64,000 nt of DNA from Zychaea mexicana (lineage: Eukaryota > Mucoromycota > Mucoromycetes > Mucorales > Lichtheimiaceae): the NCBI RefSeq assembly GCF_025766255.1, contig NW_026516668.1, positions 434,001 to 498,000 of the forward strand. Reading direction: 5' to 3'. Shown in pieces: positions 49,157-63,435 of this stretch; within the stretch, counting starts at the first letter, position 1, and every line of letters starts with the position of its first letter. The notes under the pieces are model-generated. The model was not told the origin of the DNA, searched no databases, and was given only the letters and a program-made list of their open reading frames with translations. Position numbers and translations under genes: made by a program.

Positions 49157-49534
49157 TGTGCCACATCACTTCCACCCTATACGCGTTCCAATTCGAGCTC
49201 CGCTTCACTGCACAACTAAACCTCCACGTATCGCAGCCAAAAAAGGTTCAACTCATACTCTCTCCACTTTTGTACATAAGTTTTTACTTCTAAAGCTTCT
49301 TTTGAAAGGTAAATACAATAGTCTGTTAACTTTTAATGAGCCAAAATGTCATTTTGCCTTGTTCATTTCCTGGTTCTTTTTTTGTATAACTCATTGATGT
49401 TTTTGTTCTCCAATGGCTGGAACTTTGTCGCGTTACTGTCGTTTCATCTTGTTTCCCTTGCTTCCTCCTTCATCTTTTGTAAAACCAGCTTTTTCTTGTT
49501 GTATCAAAAGAAAAACAAGACCAAAAAGAGTAGT
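49157..49534 (+). promoter_or_regulatory. SEC31 upstream region
   Basis: 378 bp between the MULE target duplication and the SEC31 ATG. It is pyrimidine-rich close to the start. The insertion therefore sits within or at the edge of the SEC31 promoter. Confidence 0.5.
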
Positions 49535-51632
49535 ATGGCCAAGAAGCTCAACGAAATCCATCGGACAGCAACATTTGCTTGGAGTCCTGGACAGCAATTA
49601 CCGCTGATTGCAGCAGGCACTGTTTCAGGTGCTTTAGATGATTCCTTCTCGAACGCGTCTGAGCTCGAGCTCTTCAAGCTAGACTTTGTAAATCCAAGCA
49701 ATACCAGCCAAGGACTATCGCCTGCAGGAAAAATTAGCACCAATGCCAGGTAAGAACAGCAAATAAAAAGGACACTTGAATTAGGGTTGTTTGAAGGAGA
49801 AACATACATGAGCAAGTAGCGCAAATTGAGAACAATTCCTTTTTTGTTTTCTTGAAAACAGATTCAACACGCTCAGATGGGGTCATGTAACAACAGACAA
49901 GCCATATGGTATTATTGCTGGTGGTATGGATAGTGGTGAGCTTGAGCTCTGGAACCCAACGGCTATACTCGAAGATGAAGGGTACGTAACAAAGAAATAA
50001 AGGCTGCTAGAGATCAAAAGTAGCGTATACAGAGATGGTGTATGTATACTGAAGCCGTAACTGCTCTGGTGTTTATCGTATACAGGGCAGATGCTGCATT
50101 AGTATTACGGAATTCGACACACACCGGCCCTATCCGTGGTCTCGATTTTAACTCGGCTCAATCCAATCTATTGGTTTCTGCTGGCAATAACAGCGAGGTA
50201 TCTTTTAGCAATACTGCCTAGAATATATGTACCTTGAAACCCCTTTTTACTCTAACACATCTTTACACGCTGCTAGGTATACATCTGGGATCTCACTAAC
50301 CCAACCAAGCCACACGCTCCTGGCTCTCGATCAAGCAAGTTAGATGATATCACAAGTGCTGCTTGGAACTGTCAAGTTCCACATATTTTGTCGACCTCTT
50401 CTACGTCTGGCTATACGGTTGTCTGGGATCTTCGAAACCGCAAGGAAATTATGACACTGGCTGGACCTGGCGCTGGTGCTATGAGCGGTGGCCGACGTGG
50501 CATTTCATCAATTGCCTGGCATCCTGATGTGGTAAGTGTTTGTCGTTAGGTGGTCAGCTGGATACTTGGGTTTCGTATGTGAGTGTGAGTGTGAGTGTGA
50601 GGGAAAAATGAGGTGTGGGACTGACCGATACAAACCTTTATCGGATAGGCAACACAAATCGTGACAGCATCTGAAGACGACAATAGTCCCGTTATCACAC
50701 TTTGGGATCTCAGACACGCTCACTCGCCCGAGAAAACATTAGCCGGCCATAGAACGGGCGTTATGAGCGTAGCTTGGTGTCGCCAGGACTCAGATCTTCT
50801 CATGTCGTGTGGTAAAGACTGCAGAACTCTTTGCTGGAATCCTCGTACAGGTGACTTGTTGGGTGAAATGACACAATCTACCAATTGGACATTCGAAGTG
50901 GATTGGTGTCCTCGCAACCCGGATTTGCTGGCAACTGCATCGTTTGATGGAAAGGTACAATAATCACTACCGGTGGTTACTATTACCATGACATATACAC
51001 ACAAAGATACTGACATTTCAAACCACTACCCTCTAGATCAATGTTTATTCGATCCAGGGCGCCGGTCGTGATGAATCAGCTGCTCCGACATCTGAGCAGC
51101 AGGGTGCCACTAATGCAGACGACCCTTTCTCCGCCGCGATGCTGGCAGCTACGCCGCAAACACAATCGTTTGCACTCAAGCACCCACCCAAATGGCTCCG
51201 TCGACCCGTCGGCGCCTCTTTCAGCTTCAGTGGCAAGCTGGTAGCATTCAACGACAAGGCTGGACAAGCGGCTGCCAAGGTCGCTGCCAGTCTTCCGCCT
51301 GGATCTGCTCCAGCAGTACAAAACATCCCGCGCAACGTTACCATTGCAACGGTGGTCACAGAGCCCGAGATTGTCAAGCGCTCCGACGAGCTCGAAACTG
51401 CGGTTAACCAAAACCAATTGGAGAAACTCTCGGAAGATCGTCACTCACAAGCTGCAATTGCCGACGAATCGCAGAGCTGGAAGGTGCTTCGGGCCTTATT
51501 TGCAGATGACGCTCGACAACAACTGATCCGCCAACTGGGTTTCCAAAACGAAGAAATTATTGCGGCTGTCGAAGCAATCACTGCAGAGACCAAGAAGGAT
51601 GCGGCTGCTGATGCCAACGATACATCTGCCTC

Positions 51633-51665
<33 letters not shown>

Positions 51666-54600
51666 GGAGACCATCGAGACACCCAAACCAGAGCCAGAGG
51701 AAGAGAAGAAGGAGACTCAAGAACAGGATGTCTCTGCTACTGCTGCTGCAGCTGTTGACGAAAAGGAATCCGAACAGACGCAAGAGGTACAGCCTGCTAC
51801 TGAAGGTCATGAGCAAACCACGGAAAAGCCTGTGGGTGAAAAGGCACCCACAGACACGCTTTCGGGACTTTTCCGCTCATCCGATAAGGCGTCTCCCGCC
51901 GAGGACTTTTTCGGGCAGCAATCGTCTGGACAGGCCACTGCCGTCGATACTGCAGCCAGCGGCATAACAGCTACTGATGCTACTGCTTCTGCCGACACCA
52001 CCGCTCTTGGTGCTGCCGCTGCTGCTGCCACCCCGGCTATCGTTGCAGCCCTTCAGGTACCGCTGGAGCTCTACCCCAAGGACAGCTCGGATACCGACCG
52101 CTTGATTACTCGATCGCTCGTCTTGGGCGACTTTAACACTGCTGTTGAGCTTTGCCTTGCTTCCGATCGTCTCTCGGATGCTTTGTTGCTGGCCATATAC
52201 GGTAGCAGCGACCTGTTGGCCCGTACACAAAAGGCATACTTTGAGCGCCAAGCTGCAAAGACATCCTACTTGCGCCTCGTGGAAAACATTGTGAACGAAA
52301 ACCTGTCGGCCATTGTGGACAGCACTTCGCTGGACGAGTGGACTTCCGTCGTCGTCATCCTTTGCACGTTTGCACGCACCGAGGAATTCGGTCCTCTTTG
52401 TGAAAGTCTTGGTGGTCGTCTCGAAGAAGCATGGTCGGCTGCTGTCAAGAACGGCGACGTGGAAAAGGGCCAGCAATTCCGCCGGCACGCAACACTTTGC
52501 TACTTGGCTGCCGGTAATCTTGAAAAGGTGGCTGGTATCTGGATTATTGAACAGGAGGAGGAGAAGCAGAAGGAAATCAAGGAAGAGGGTGCTGTCAACG
52601 CCAGCGGTTCTAGCTTGCAGAACTTGATCGAGAAGGTTACTGTCTTCCGCAAGGCTATCGACTATGAGGACGAGATGCTTGCTGCTGATCAGAGCTCGGC
52701 TGGCGAAACACAACCCGGTGTATATCCCTTGGGTCAATTGTACAGCAAGTACTGTGAGTATGCTGAACTGATGGCTACCCAGGGCAAACTCGACATTGCC
52801 CTGCGATACCTCAACCTCACTCCCAGCGGCTATCGCGATCTCATGTCTGATCGCTTGTCCGTCATCCGCGACCGCGTCTACCGTGCCTGCGTTGGCGAAG
52901 GCAGCTTCGGTCAGCACCGCGTCCCTGCATTCCCATTCGAGCCTACGCCACTCTTGTCTGAAAAGGAAAGAGCAATCCCTGATGCTGGTGCTAACGGTTT
53001 CGAGGGTCAGCATTTGTTCCAGCAACCTATGCAAACCGAAGCACTTCAGCAGCAGCAGCAGCAAACTGCTGCCTATGACGCTTACAAGCCATATGATCCT
53101 TCAGCCAACACAACAGCTGCTCCATTGCAACAGCAGCCTGTGCAGCAGCCACTGCAGCATCAACAACAACAACAACAACAACAGGCGACCTACAACGCTT
53201 ACAACCCGTACGATCAGCCTGCAGCTCCAGCACCTGCACAACAACAACAACAGAACCCTTACGCGCCCATCACCAACCCAATGGGCGCGCCTGCAAACAC
53301 TAATTATGGCTATGGCTATCCAGCTGCACAAGCAGGGGCTCCTGTACCACCGCCACAAACGGGAGCGCCACCCCCGCCACCACCCAAGAATAGGCCCACA
53401 GGATCTGCTGGCGCAAGTCCATCTGTTTCGCATCGATCCGCCTCGGGGGCATGGAACGATCCACCGGTTGTATCTAACGCACACGTGACACGAAGCCCCG
53501 CTGCTGCTCAAGTTGGTCCTAAACGAGTGACTTCTCCCTTCCCTAACCAGCCTGGACCTAGCACATATGCTCCCGCGCCTAGCCAGCAACAGCAACCATA
53601 CATGCAACAGCAGCCTCTAAACAGAGGCATGGGTGCTCCACCACCTCCACCACCTACTGCAACCGCTGTGCCTCCACCCCCTCCACCCATGAACGCCGTT
53701 GCTCCTACCCCGCTTGCCAGACAACAACCACAACAGCCGCCACCACCACCTCCGCAGCAACAGCAACAGCAACAGCAAGGATTCTATGCGCCCGGTCCCC
53801 AAATGAGAGGCCCTGCCACACCTCCACCACCTATGGCATCAATGGCAGGTCCTCCACCTCCACAACAGCAACACCAGCATCCAATGGCTCCCCCGCCTCA
53901 GCAGCAGCAGCAGCAGCAGCAGCCATCACCTTATGCACCTCAACCCATCCAGGCACCGCCTCAACAACCGGGCCCCTACGCTCCTGCTCAACCACAGCAA
54001 CACCCCCCACAACAGCAGATGTTCCGTTCAACGGGTACGCCACCTTTGCAGCAACAGCAGCAGCAACAGCAGCCATCTCCTCGAGCACCTCCTGCTGCTC
54101 CCGCCAAACCTGCTGCACCACCAGCTCCCGAAAAGAAGCGACATCGTAAGTTTAAGATGGAAAAACCGGGTTAATGACGATATTGGCGTTTTGCCGCGTG
54201 GTTAAATATAAAAATAAAAATTCTCTCTCAATGTATAGCCAAGGATGACAGAAGCCACATCCCCGCCGAACAGCGTCCCATTCACCAGATCCTTTCAGCC
54301 GAGTTGCAGCAAGCAAGACAGAGATCTCCTGTAAGTTGCCTGACATATCTAGAGCATTATCAGTGTGTCTGCATCCTCCTCTAATTTTCTGCTTTCACTT
54401 CATGTGAAACTTTGTTCTGTTAGCCTGCTCAAAAGAGAATGCTTGACGACACTGAACGTAGATTGAACACCCTTTTTGAAGAAATGAACAACAGTGAGAT
54501 ATCCGAAGGTGTCGTGCAGCCCATGCTTGCACTTGTACAAGGTAAGAATCGATGAATTCATGTGTGGTATAGACAGATAGACTAATATATATCATTACTA

Positions 54601-54734
54601 TAGCTTTGCAAAAGCGTGACTATGATACAGCTCAACGTATTCAGGTCGATCTGGTGACGACGCGTTACGAAGAATGCGGTTCATGGCTTGTCGGCGTAAA
54701 GAGACTCATCGACAATGCAAAGTCAATGGCTTAA
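49535..54734 (+). CDS. SEC31: SEC31, outer COPII coat subunit
   Basis: Sec31 forms the outer COPII cage with Sec13 and stimulates Sar1 GTP hydrolysis at ER exit sites. About nine exons encode roughly 1,485 residues from ATG 49535 (MAKKLNEIHRTATFAWSPGQ) to TAA 54732-54734. An N-terminal beta-propeller of WD repeats is clear (NVYSIQ, YTVVWDLRNRKEI, VITLWDLRHAHSPEKTLAGH, RTLCWNPRTGDLLGEM). An alpha-solenoid follows (LITRSLVLGDFNTAVELCLA), then a long Pro/Gln-rich linker with several CAG/CAA-coded Gln runs (52990-54120) that matches the Sar1-stimulating region, and the conserved C-terminal helical domain (ALQKRDYDTAQRIQVDLVTT). Introns cluster at both ends. Intact. Confidence 0.96.
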
Positions 54735-55083
54735 AAGGAGAAACCTATTGTAATTTGTTTGAACACGAAATATATTATATACATATATCATAAAGACGAT
54801 TCTAGCAATCTCACTTTTTCCTGTGGTTACACTTCTTTCACTTGTGCGTACAGTGGCATCCCCACATATCACCAAGTAATCCGTTAGACACATAGCATGT
54901 AAATCCCATACATAGACCAATAATAAAATGCTCCGAATGTGCATGTTCTTTCTACTGAACCACAACCTTGTTTTTGCTGAATACATAGCACCAGCATTAT
55001 AAAGCTGGGAAGGATTGAGGGCGGAATACTTGACAGCTCTCTTTCTCTCTTTATCTCTTTTCCTGCTTGCTTGCCTTTGTCCA
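54735..55083 (+). promoter_or_regulatory. Intergenic region with TATA box
   Basis: Short gap between two genes on the same strand. TATAAA at 54998-55003 lies about 80 bp upstream of the next ATG. Confidence 0.5.
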
Positions 55084-58000
55084 ATGGCGAATACCAACGC
55101 CACGGTCATTAGCGTTGCTCCTTCTCCTCCATCGCCAGCCGAATATGCAGCAGAAAGCGAGCCAACGTCGTCACTCTATGGCAATGCCACCAGCACCCGC
55201 ACTAACATTGGCCCGTCGCCCAAACTGGATGAGTATCGCAACATGATTCGCCACATTCTGACAAAGATCAGCAAACGACGTCGTCCACCGTCTGCCTTGG
55301 TCCAGCTGGTTGAATCCTGTACATCAGTAGAACCTAATACAACTTTTGATAATGAAGAAGTTGTAGATCTACTGATGCAACTACGAACGGCCCTGACTTT
55401 ATGCGAAAAGAGTGGCCTCGGTCCTGAAATATTGATACAGCGGTAACTACACACACGTTCAATTTTGGACACAACAGAGAAAAAGTAACCAGTGTGTGCA
55501 CATGTAGAGATCCGCGTGTATCACCAGGACCATCGCAAGGCAACTCGCCCATCATGGCCACTTCACCACAGACACTAGCATTCGAAACAGAGCATAAAGT
55601 ATCATCGTTTGAAAATATCGTTGCTATGCTCGATGATCTAGTATTGAACGATTGCCGATACAGCACAGCAAATCCACGACCTTCACGACCGCCATACAGC
55701 ATGCAATCCGTCTTGGTTGATGTAGCTACGATCTTAGTGACCTTATGCGACGATACGATGCTGCTCTCTATAATCGGCACGACAATGCTGCCTGCATTTG
55801 ATTCGTTCCCGGAGGGACCGTTGCTTGGCAAGCTTCTGGGCTTCTTTCTGGATGCACTCCTTCCTCGATTGTCTCAGTGCAAAGCCGAACAGAAAACAAC
55901 ATCATATACGGAAAATCGGCATAAACAAGGTAAATTACAACAACGCAGTGAAAAAAAAAACGCCCGTCCAATCGTGTTTAAGCATGATTAATCCTTAAAT
56001 TGTAGCACAACATACCACGGTAGCGGCAGCGGCAGCGGCAGGGACGGGAACAGCCACGGCAGCACCTACTATCAACATCCAAAGTCCCGACTTTGATGAA
56101 GACAATACCAAAATCCAACGATCATCTCATCTAACCATCGACACACAACTTTCACCCACATCTTCACCAAGCAGTCCACAACAACACCATCATATACAGC
56201 ACACTGCACGCGATCCCGTACATGCGCTATTTACGCCACTCGTATTCTTCATGATCGAATATCTTGATCCGTACCTTGAAGCAGCACACTTATCCGAACC
56301 GCTTACATTCACGCTTCCACATCAGTCCCACTCCATTCACAATTTCCACAAGGCACTGTGCTTGATGATCAATCAGAAGCCTGACTTTTATCTCGACTTG
56401 TTACGTGTTATTTCGCACGGCGCGCCTGATGTCAGATTCAGGGCCTGTCAAATTTTATTCCACTACTACAATATAAGCACTGGCCACGTGGTTGTCGCCG
56501 AAGACTTGCCTGAATTTGGCTCTAAAACCGAGATTGAAACTCTTGCAAAGGCTATGGAACAACAGACATTCGAACAAGACCAGCAACATCAGAACGACCC
56601 GACGTTTCTCGAAAGCATGATGGGCAATAATAACAGTAACAACAACAATAACACGGTATATAACGGTATCAATCGAAAATACCGAAGTGGGCTTCTCAAC
56701 CCTGTCGTCGGTGCTTCTTCGCCTGCACCACGCAGCGACGAATCGCTGGACGGAGACGATAACTCTACGAACAGTCGAGAGTCGCATATCTGGTTTCCAC
56801 ACATGTTTGCTGAAAACAGCAGAAATCAGGCAGAAGAATTGACGCTGCAAGCATCACAACGTCTTTCGACTGGAATCCAGGCGTTCAGTACGGTCGTCCA
56901 CGACGATATGAACGGCGCTTACTGCAAAGAGTGCTACAAAATTATCAAGGGTTATGGTTTACGGTGCTATCAATGCAAATGCAGTCTGCACTATGGCTGT
57001 CTCTCCAACAGCGAGCAAGACATTATGCTTTATGTAAAAGAAGGGGGCATCCAAAAGGTAGTCAGCCCGCAATTCTGTCGCATCCCGCCACAACCACGTT
57101 TTTGCTGTGATACCAGTGTCGCTGCAAGCAGCAGTTCTCCGACAATTATCCACCTTCTGGGTCACCAGTTCATCCTTGTCAACCTGTACACCCTGATGTT
57201 GTGTGCATCGTGCTGCTTGCCGTTATGGGGTATCTCTTACCAAGGTTATCGTTGTTCGACGTGCAATCGGTTCGTGCATCCCGATTGTTTGGCTAAAGCA
57301 GAACAAGAGGGTGGGTTCAAGCACGCTGCTTCAACGATCCAAGGATGTCATCCGTATCAGCCGTTGCTCGAAAGCCATACGAAAATCTCAGAAACAGCAC
57401 TATGCGATGGACTCCGTGGATTTTATGGCGATCTGTTCCCGTCTTCCGAAAGCGACATGGTTACCAAAAGCTTTGAAGAGGTGGGTGTGATGCTCAATAT
57501 ACTCCTGATTCAGGACAACATTTTGCAGTGCGGTATCGCTTCTGGTTGTCTGTTGATCAGTCAAGAATCGGATGATCCGTTGCTCGTTCCTCAGAACTGT
57601 GAGGATGTGGACATGACACGCGTATCGAATGCATCGCCAGCGCTTCGTAACGCACTGAGACTGTGCATGAAGTACATTAAGACAGGTAGCTGTCCGACGT
57701 CACGATTTCTGGGCAGCTTCTACAGTAACCGGCAACATATCGTGGAAGAGTGCGTGCTGAGCAAGGAAGAATATTTGGCACATATCTGTGCCATGATGAA
57801 GTCCGGTATTGCATCGACTAAGCTAGGCGAAAAACACACCTCCTTGACAAGCGATTATTTGCAAGTGGAGCAATGGGACGATCATCCGCACGGCGACGAC
57901 GCTTGGGACGCTACACCCCAGGAGGTGATTGATCGAGACGCGATGCTGGAATGGCTTATGGACAACGTACGGATCAAAAGTCGGCGGGCAGCCGAGATAT

Positions 58001-61000
58001 TGCTGCAACATATGCGAAACTTGGGTCTTTTCGAACGGCAAGACGGCACGCACATGTTGTTCACGCTCGCAGGGGATAAGCCCGTCCCATGTATCTTCCC
58101 CGTGCCTTATGTGATCGACTGTATGCCAACAGTGGAGACGCTGGTGGATGCTATTGAAGCTTGTCTTGACGATATCGACATTACCATCAATGAATGTGGT
58201 ATGCTTCTGCTGGTCCGTCGGTGCTGGCCAGATCCATTCATTTCACGGTATACCTGCGAACGGTTGATCCTGGCCATTCTGTCATGGGTATTCCAAGAGG
58301 ACGAGAAACTATCTGCTTTACATGCCGAGTACACGGGAGACCATGGCGCTGGTCATAAGCTCCACCCGTTGCCAGGTGTCAAGAATAGTCGGTGGACGCA
58401 GGCTGCTCAAGCTGCGTTAGTGTCACGCATGAAGGGTGCCGACAAGAACAACAGACAAAGCATTACCTTTGCCATGGGAATGAGCAGCGGTGCAGGAAAT
58501 GTGTATGTGACAACTCGTGGAGCACTGCGCGATCGTTACTTGGTTCGCTGGATGGCCATGATGCATGAAATGGACCCCAAGGGCTACGCATCAATGCTGT
58601 TTGATACGATCGAACGTATCGTTGAAGGCAAACGCGAAGAATGTGTCCCATGGATCGACAGCCAAGATGAACAGGTACATCCCCTAAGCACACTACTAAA
58701 CTTTGACTAATAACCCATGTTCAAATTGGATATAGAAAGCAACAACACAGCGCTTTGAAGAGTTTGTCGGGTATATTTTAAAGCTCAAGGCCTCTGGATT
58801 AGCATTCTCTGCTCTTGACGAGGTCTTGCAACGCTGGCTTGACAAGTCTTACGACGAAAGTGAACAACAAGGACTGCTTCGCAAAAAGGAACCTGCGGAT
58901 ATACGCAATTTGGCGAAATTGTGCTCCTCTAAGGTGACTGTTTCCAAATCGCCAGCAGCCGCTGGCAAGTCTGCAGCAACAGCGGCAGCGGGCGACCCAA
59001 GCCATGCTTTTGATGTGATCACGGCGCTTTTTGCAGCAGGCGATACAGGAAGTGTCGAGCGTGGTATGCGATGGCTGGCGCTGGTCATGCATGCAGGCAC
59101 CGGTATTCCCCCGGCCTCTGTTGCGAAAATTGCCCGCCACTTGGTGCTTGCGCGTGCATCAATCACCACTACTGCCAAGTTTGTGGAACTGCTCTGGTTC
59201 CAGAGTGTCAACATCCTGAATGTGAGCACGTCGCGTGCCGTCATCATCGATGCTGTCGGGTACCTGAACGAAATTGCATTGGATTCGTTGCACGCCAAAG
59301 AGAATGACCAAGACTTATCCATGGAGCGCCTTGCCAGGTATTCATAAAAATAAGGAGACAAATGGCTGGTTGCTTTCATGCATAAAAAAAACTAACGTTC
59401 ATGCGAGCAGTGCACAGAAGTTTATAAAGTACAGCGCTGCATTAACATGCTTTGCATACAATTGCCCGCTCGGAAACATTGCAGAACTTGACATTGTACC
59501 CTATTTTGGAGACCACGTGGCACAATTAACGCAAGTTTCTTTTCCGGTGCCCAGTTGTGCTGGGTATGAGATCATAAACCATGCATCTAACCCTGCCTTA
59601 CTATTTTTTGTTAATTCTACAGACACAACAAACGCGCATCCACCCATGTCGACAACACATTACCGATGCAAGTTGACGAAAACACGCCGGTTATCCGCTG
59701 CATGCTGCTGTATCTCCGATTCGATCAACTGAATATCCGTGCGGATGTGCTCAAGATGTTCTACGCACTTATCCATTGGGGATTCGGCATCAGCAACAAA
59801 TCAGACCTTATCAGTCAGGCGACTCCTGCCTTGACTTCAGCGTAAGTCCCCGTGTCTCTTTTCCGACTCTCCCTGAACTGTACACACAAGGCAGTGGAAT
59901 TCACAGAACTTCATGACTATAGTATTTGGGAAACTCTGCCACCGTCGTACGACAGCTTGAGTGACATCAGCTTGAGCTTGCTCATGAAACTGATGAGCAC
60001 TGATGTGCGTCATTTCCACGCTTGTGTATACAAAATATTTGAAGATTCAAACTGGGAAATCCGATACCAAGGTCTGGATAACCTCTATGGTTTATTTACA
60101 AAGATGGATGCTGCTTTTCAAACAAAATGGCTGCCCATGCTATCGTACCTCGGGCCTGTCTTTAGCTATTTTGTTGGAAGTCTATGGGACAAGGAGGAAT
60201 ATGTCCGAGCTAAGGCCTTTGCGTTAATCCGTACGTTTGGCACACTACATCTGCGTTCGGCGTTTCGATGCTGGGAAGCTTATTTCCTAACCGCCACTGA
60301 CCGACAAAGGACCTCAGTTATCAAGCTGATGATTCAGTTGAATGCCCTCTTCCCCGATTGGCAGGTGATCCAGTGGGAGTCTTTGCTGGAGGCACTGGAA
60401 GCCAAACAAAACGACAAGGCCGATACCCAATCTTTCGATATCCTAGAACGCTATATGCGCACATCATCATCCAACGCGCGCCATCATGACGACAATGATG
60501 GCAACCGTAACTCCAACACAGAGAGCGAGATCGAGCAAGAAAACGAGGATATGTTAACCATTGAAATCGAGAACGCGCGCGTACTGATGCTGACACTTGC
60601 ACTGCAAATGTTGGGCAGCAATTTGCCGGTTGATACCGTCCAAATTTCCCGGTTAAAATACATTCTTGTCGACTGTATGGGCTTCAACAATTGTCGACGC
60701 TATGTCACCTCGGGCGAATGGGTTGTGACCTTTGGCAGCATGACGTATGATCCTGCCAATCCGCTTCAGAACTCCTTCTTGATTGCCGCATCACGAGGAC
60801 TCAAAAAGATAATGGATAGTTTTGCACCACTTCCTGCTGAAACTGTTGCATCTATGGCTCCCGATGTATTGGAACAGAATCGGGTCGAGCTTGCAGAAAA
60901 CAGTAGCCCAGGTGTGCATTTTATCGACGTAGTGCTCAAACTGTTCAACTCGGGCGTGGATGTCACTTCACTCAACCACATGATGCTTAAAATATGGCTT

Positions 61001-63297
61001 GAAACAATTTTGATTGTCATGTACAAGGTAAGAAATGCAATTCGAAAAAGAGAGAGGGAACCTAAGAAGCAATACGTTGGTAAACATACTCATTGTATAC
61101 TGTATAGCACAATATCCTTGAACGCGAGTTCGAGCACAGCATTGTTAATTGCATGAAGCAGATTATCGAGCTGCTTACCAAGGAAATCAGTGAAGAAAAT
61201 AAGCTCTTGATTCTAGAGATTCTTAAGTGTCTGCTGCGACGATCAGATCACCTGACAGCCATGGTCCTGTCAAAACAGATCATGGCGTTGGGTAAACTCA
61301 TGACCAAGCTTGGAAACAAAATGAGTGAGCCGGTTTTCCTGAAAGCAAAGGAGTTCTTAAAAAGCGCTTTTCTTCGATTTGCTGTCGCCGGTTTGTTTGT
61401 ACTCATGTTCAAGGTAAAGACAAGCACAACGATGCCCATCGCTCTCCACGCTGTATTGACCTTTATCTTTTGAAATAGAATCAAACGGTATCGGACTCCA
61501 ATAACCGAGATGTGGACTTGTTCTTTGTGTTACGGACCGTGATCGATCCAGAAGATGTCGTTCCTGATGAAGATATGCACGAAATCGTATATCTACGCGA
61601 TCAACCTGTGCGCGATGTGCTGGACAAACTGATGAAGCAGCAGATGGAGCGCAAGGCATTTTCGACTGTTCTCCACAACATGTGTCGCTATGTAGAAACC
61701 GTGCATTCGCATCCATATTCTGAATCTATCTTGAATGGTAACCCTCTTGTTTTGTGTTTAGTTATAATGTACACGAGCTAATGCTAACGTTCTCTTTATT
61801 TCAGATTATGCCATATTTTTAAATACGCTCACCAAGCACACAGCCGGCTGGCGGAGGCCCGAATGGGATATAAACCCGTTGTTTACAATGTCAGCCATAC
61901 TCTTAAAAGAACATCCCTATCACTACGCAGTAAGTTGAAATAACAGTAGAGATGGAGGCAAGCCAATATTAGTCGTTAACGAAAGATGAAAACATATAGA
62001 TCCTATTACCGCAAATCCAAAATTTGTTCCGACATGGTCTGCAACACTGCACAATCAATGTCGAGAACGTCGTCGAGCTGCTGGCATCATACACTGTACT
62101 TATTAGCATTCCCGGTGCCTCACCCGACAATGTATTTGTACAAATCATTACCGAAGAAGTCAAGAACGGCCTGAACTCTCGAACAAAGTTACACAAGGAC
62201 ACAATGCTTGTTCTACTAGAGCTCATCCTTTGGGACAGCAAGCCAGATCACGAGGGATGGTTTGCTCAGGTCGAGCAAGCACTTCCAGGCGAGCATCCTA
62301 CTGCAACAGCCAGCGGAGGCTATCGCCGGGTGCGATACTTTGATGCAAGTTTGCCATCCTTACTAGAACCCCTCGGCTTTTTTCTCAAACTGCCGCCAGC
62401 ATCACAGCAATTTACGAAAAAGGATTTCAAGACGTACAACACTGTCGCTGAGCTGCTGGTCAACTTGTGCGTTGAAGACAACAGTAACTTGTACCGTATA
62501 TTTGGAATGCAAAAGCTGGACGAGACACGTCACTGCCTACGGTTTCTCAGTTGGTTCCTTTTGGCAATACTGCGCGAACCTAGTACATCGCTGCTACTGG
62601 TCGAGTTTGAGGATACGATTATAGAGCTCCTCGTGCAGACGTTCAACTCGATCCCTATAGACTTTGATACCCCTGATTTAAACTTTTCCTATAGTCCCGC
62701 AGGCGAATCGCTCGTTTTGAGCTTCTTGATTGTCAAGGCATGGGTGCTGCTGATTCTACGCTGGGAGGATAACCGCCCAACATTTTGGATGTCTCTATGG
62801 CCTGCCTTACGACGGCTGCTAAGTCGGATCGACCCGGAAACACTGTCTGTTGCCGGAAATATCGGATTGTCAGTCTGGAATTTGCTCCTGTCGCTGTTGC
62901 AATTCCTATTTGCATGCCGCAGCCCTGTTATCATGGTGAATTCTTATGAATGGAACTCGGTCTTGGACATGTTGCTTGGTCAGGTACAACAATAATTTGT
63001 AGTAAAGTGTTGTGGGACATGCTCAAAGTTTAATTAAACCTTGTCAACGATATGATGATTTTCTAGATCTCACAGCACAGCAACGGCCAGGCAGCACAAG
63101 AGCTTATGACCCTGAATGAATTTCGAAATCAGGTCCAACATATCCAGCGCATGTTTGTTACCCCACCGGTGCAAGTGCCATTAGCTACGCTGAATGATCA
63201 GCTATTTCTTGAGCTACGAGATGTCATGCGGCTTCAGGCAGAAACAATCATGTTCCAAAGCAGTAAAGCGTTTTCAAGTACAGCCAATGGCATGTAA
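55084..63297 (+). CDS. Very large HEAT-like protein with tandem C1-type zinc fingers (UNC80/UNC79-like?)
   Basis: About twelve exons from ATG 55084 (MANTNATVISVAPSPPSPAE) to TAA 63295-63297 give roughly 2,475 residues. The largest exon is about 56006-58674. Two Cys/His-rich modules resemble C1 zinc fingers: CKECYKIIKGYGLRCYQCKC (about residue 570) and CASCCLPLWGISYQGYRC followed by CNRFVHPDC (about residue 665). The rest is long alpha-helical repeat sequence, for example ISHGAPDVRFRACQILFHYY and VRAKAFALIRTFGTLHLRSA. Size, helical repeats and the MLD/LVDAIEACLDDIDITINECG block recall UNC80/UNC79-type cation-channel accessory proteins, some of which exist in fungi; this is a tentative memory-based assignment. 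I followed most exon junctions in frame and saw no breaks. A single-frame exon between introns at about 59530-59625 was the hardest to place. Confidence 0.7.
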
Positions 63298-63435
63298 CAA
63301 TAAAGGACCCCAATTTCTCCTTTTACAGTAAAAATATACTTTGAAAAAATTGATACATCGAAGCGGCGACGATCCCTTATTTCGCCAATTATCATATAAT
63401 AGAAACACCACCTCATACACATATACGGCCCCGAC

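Noticed and set aside
51877..53064. 395-residue minus-strand open frame
   Set aside because: It lies entirely antisense to the SEC31 coding exon and reflects its codon use.
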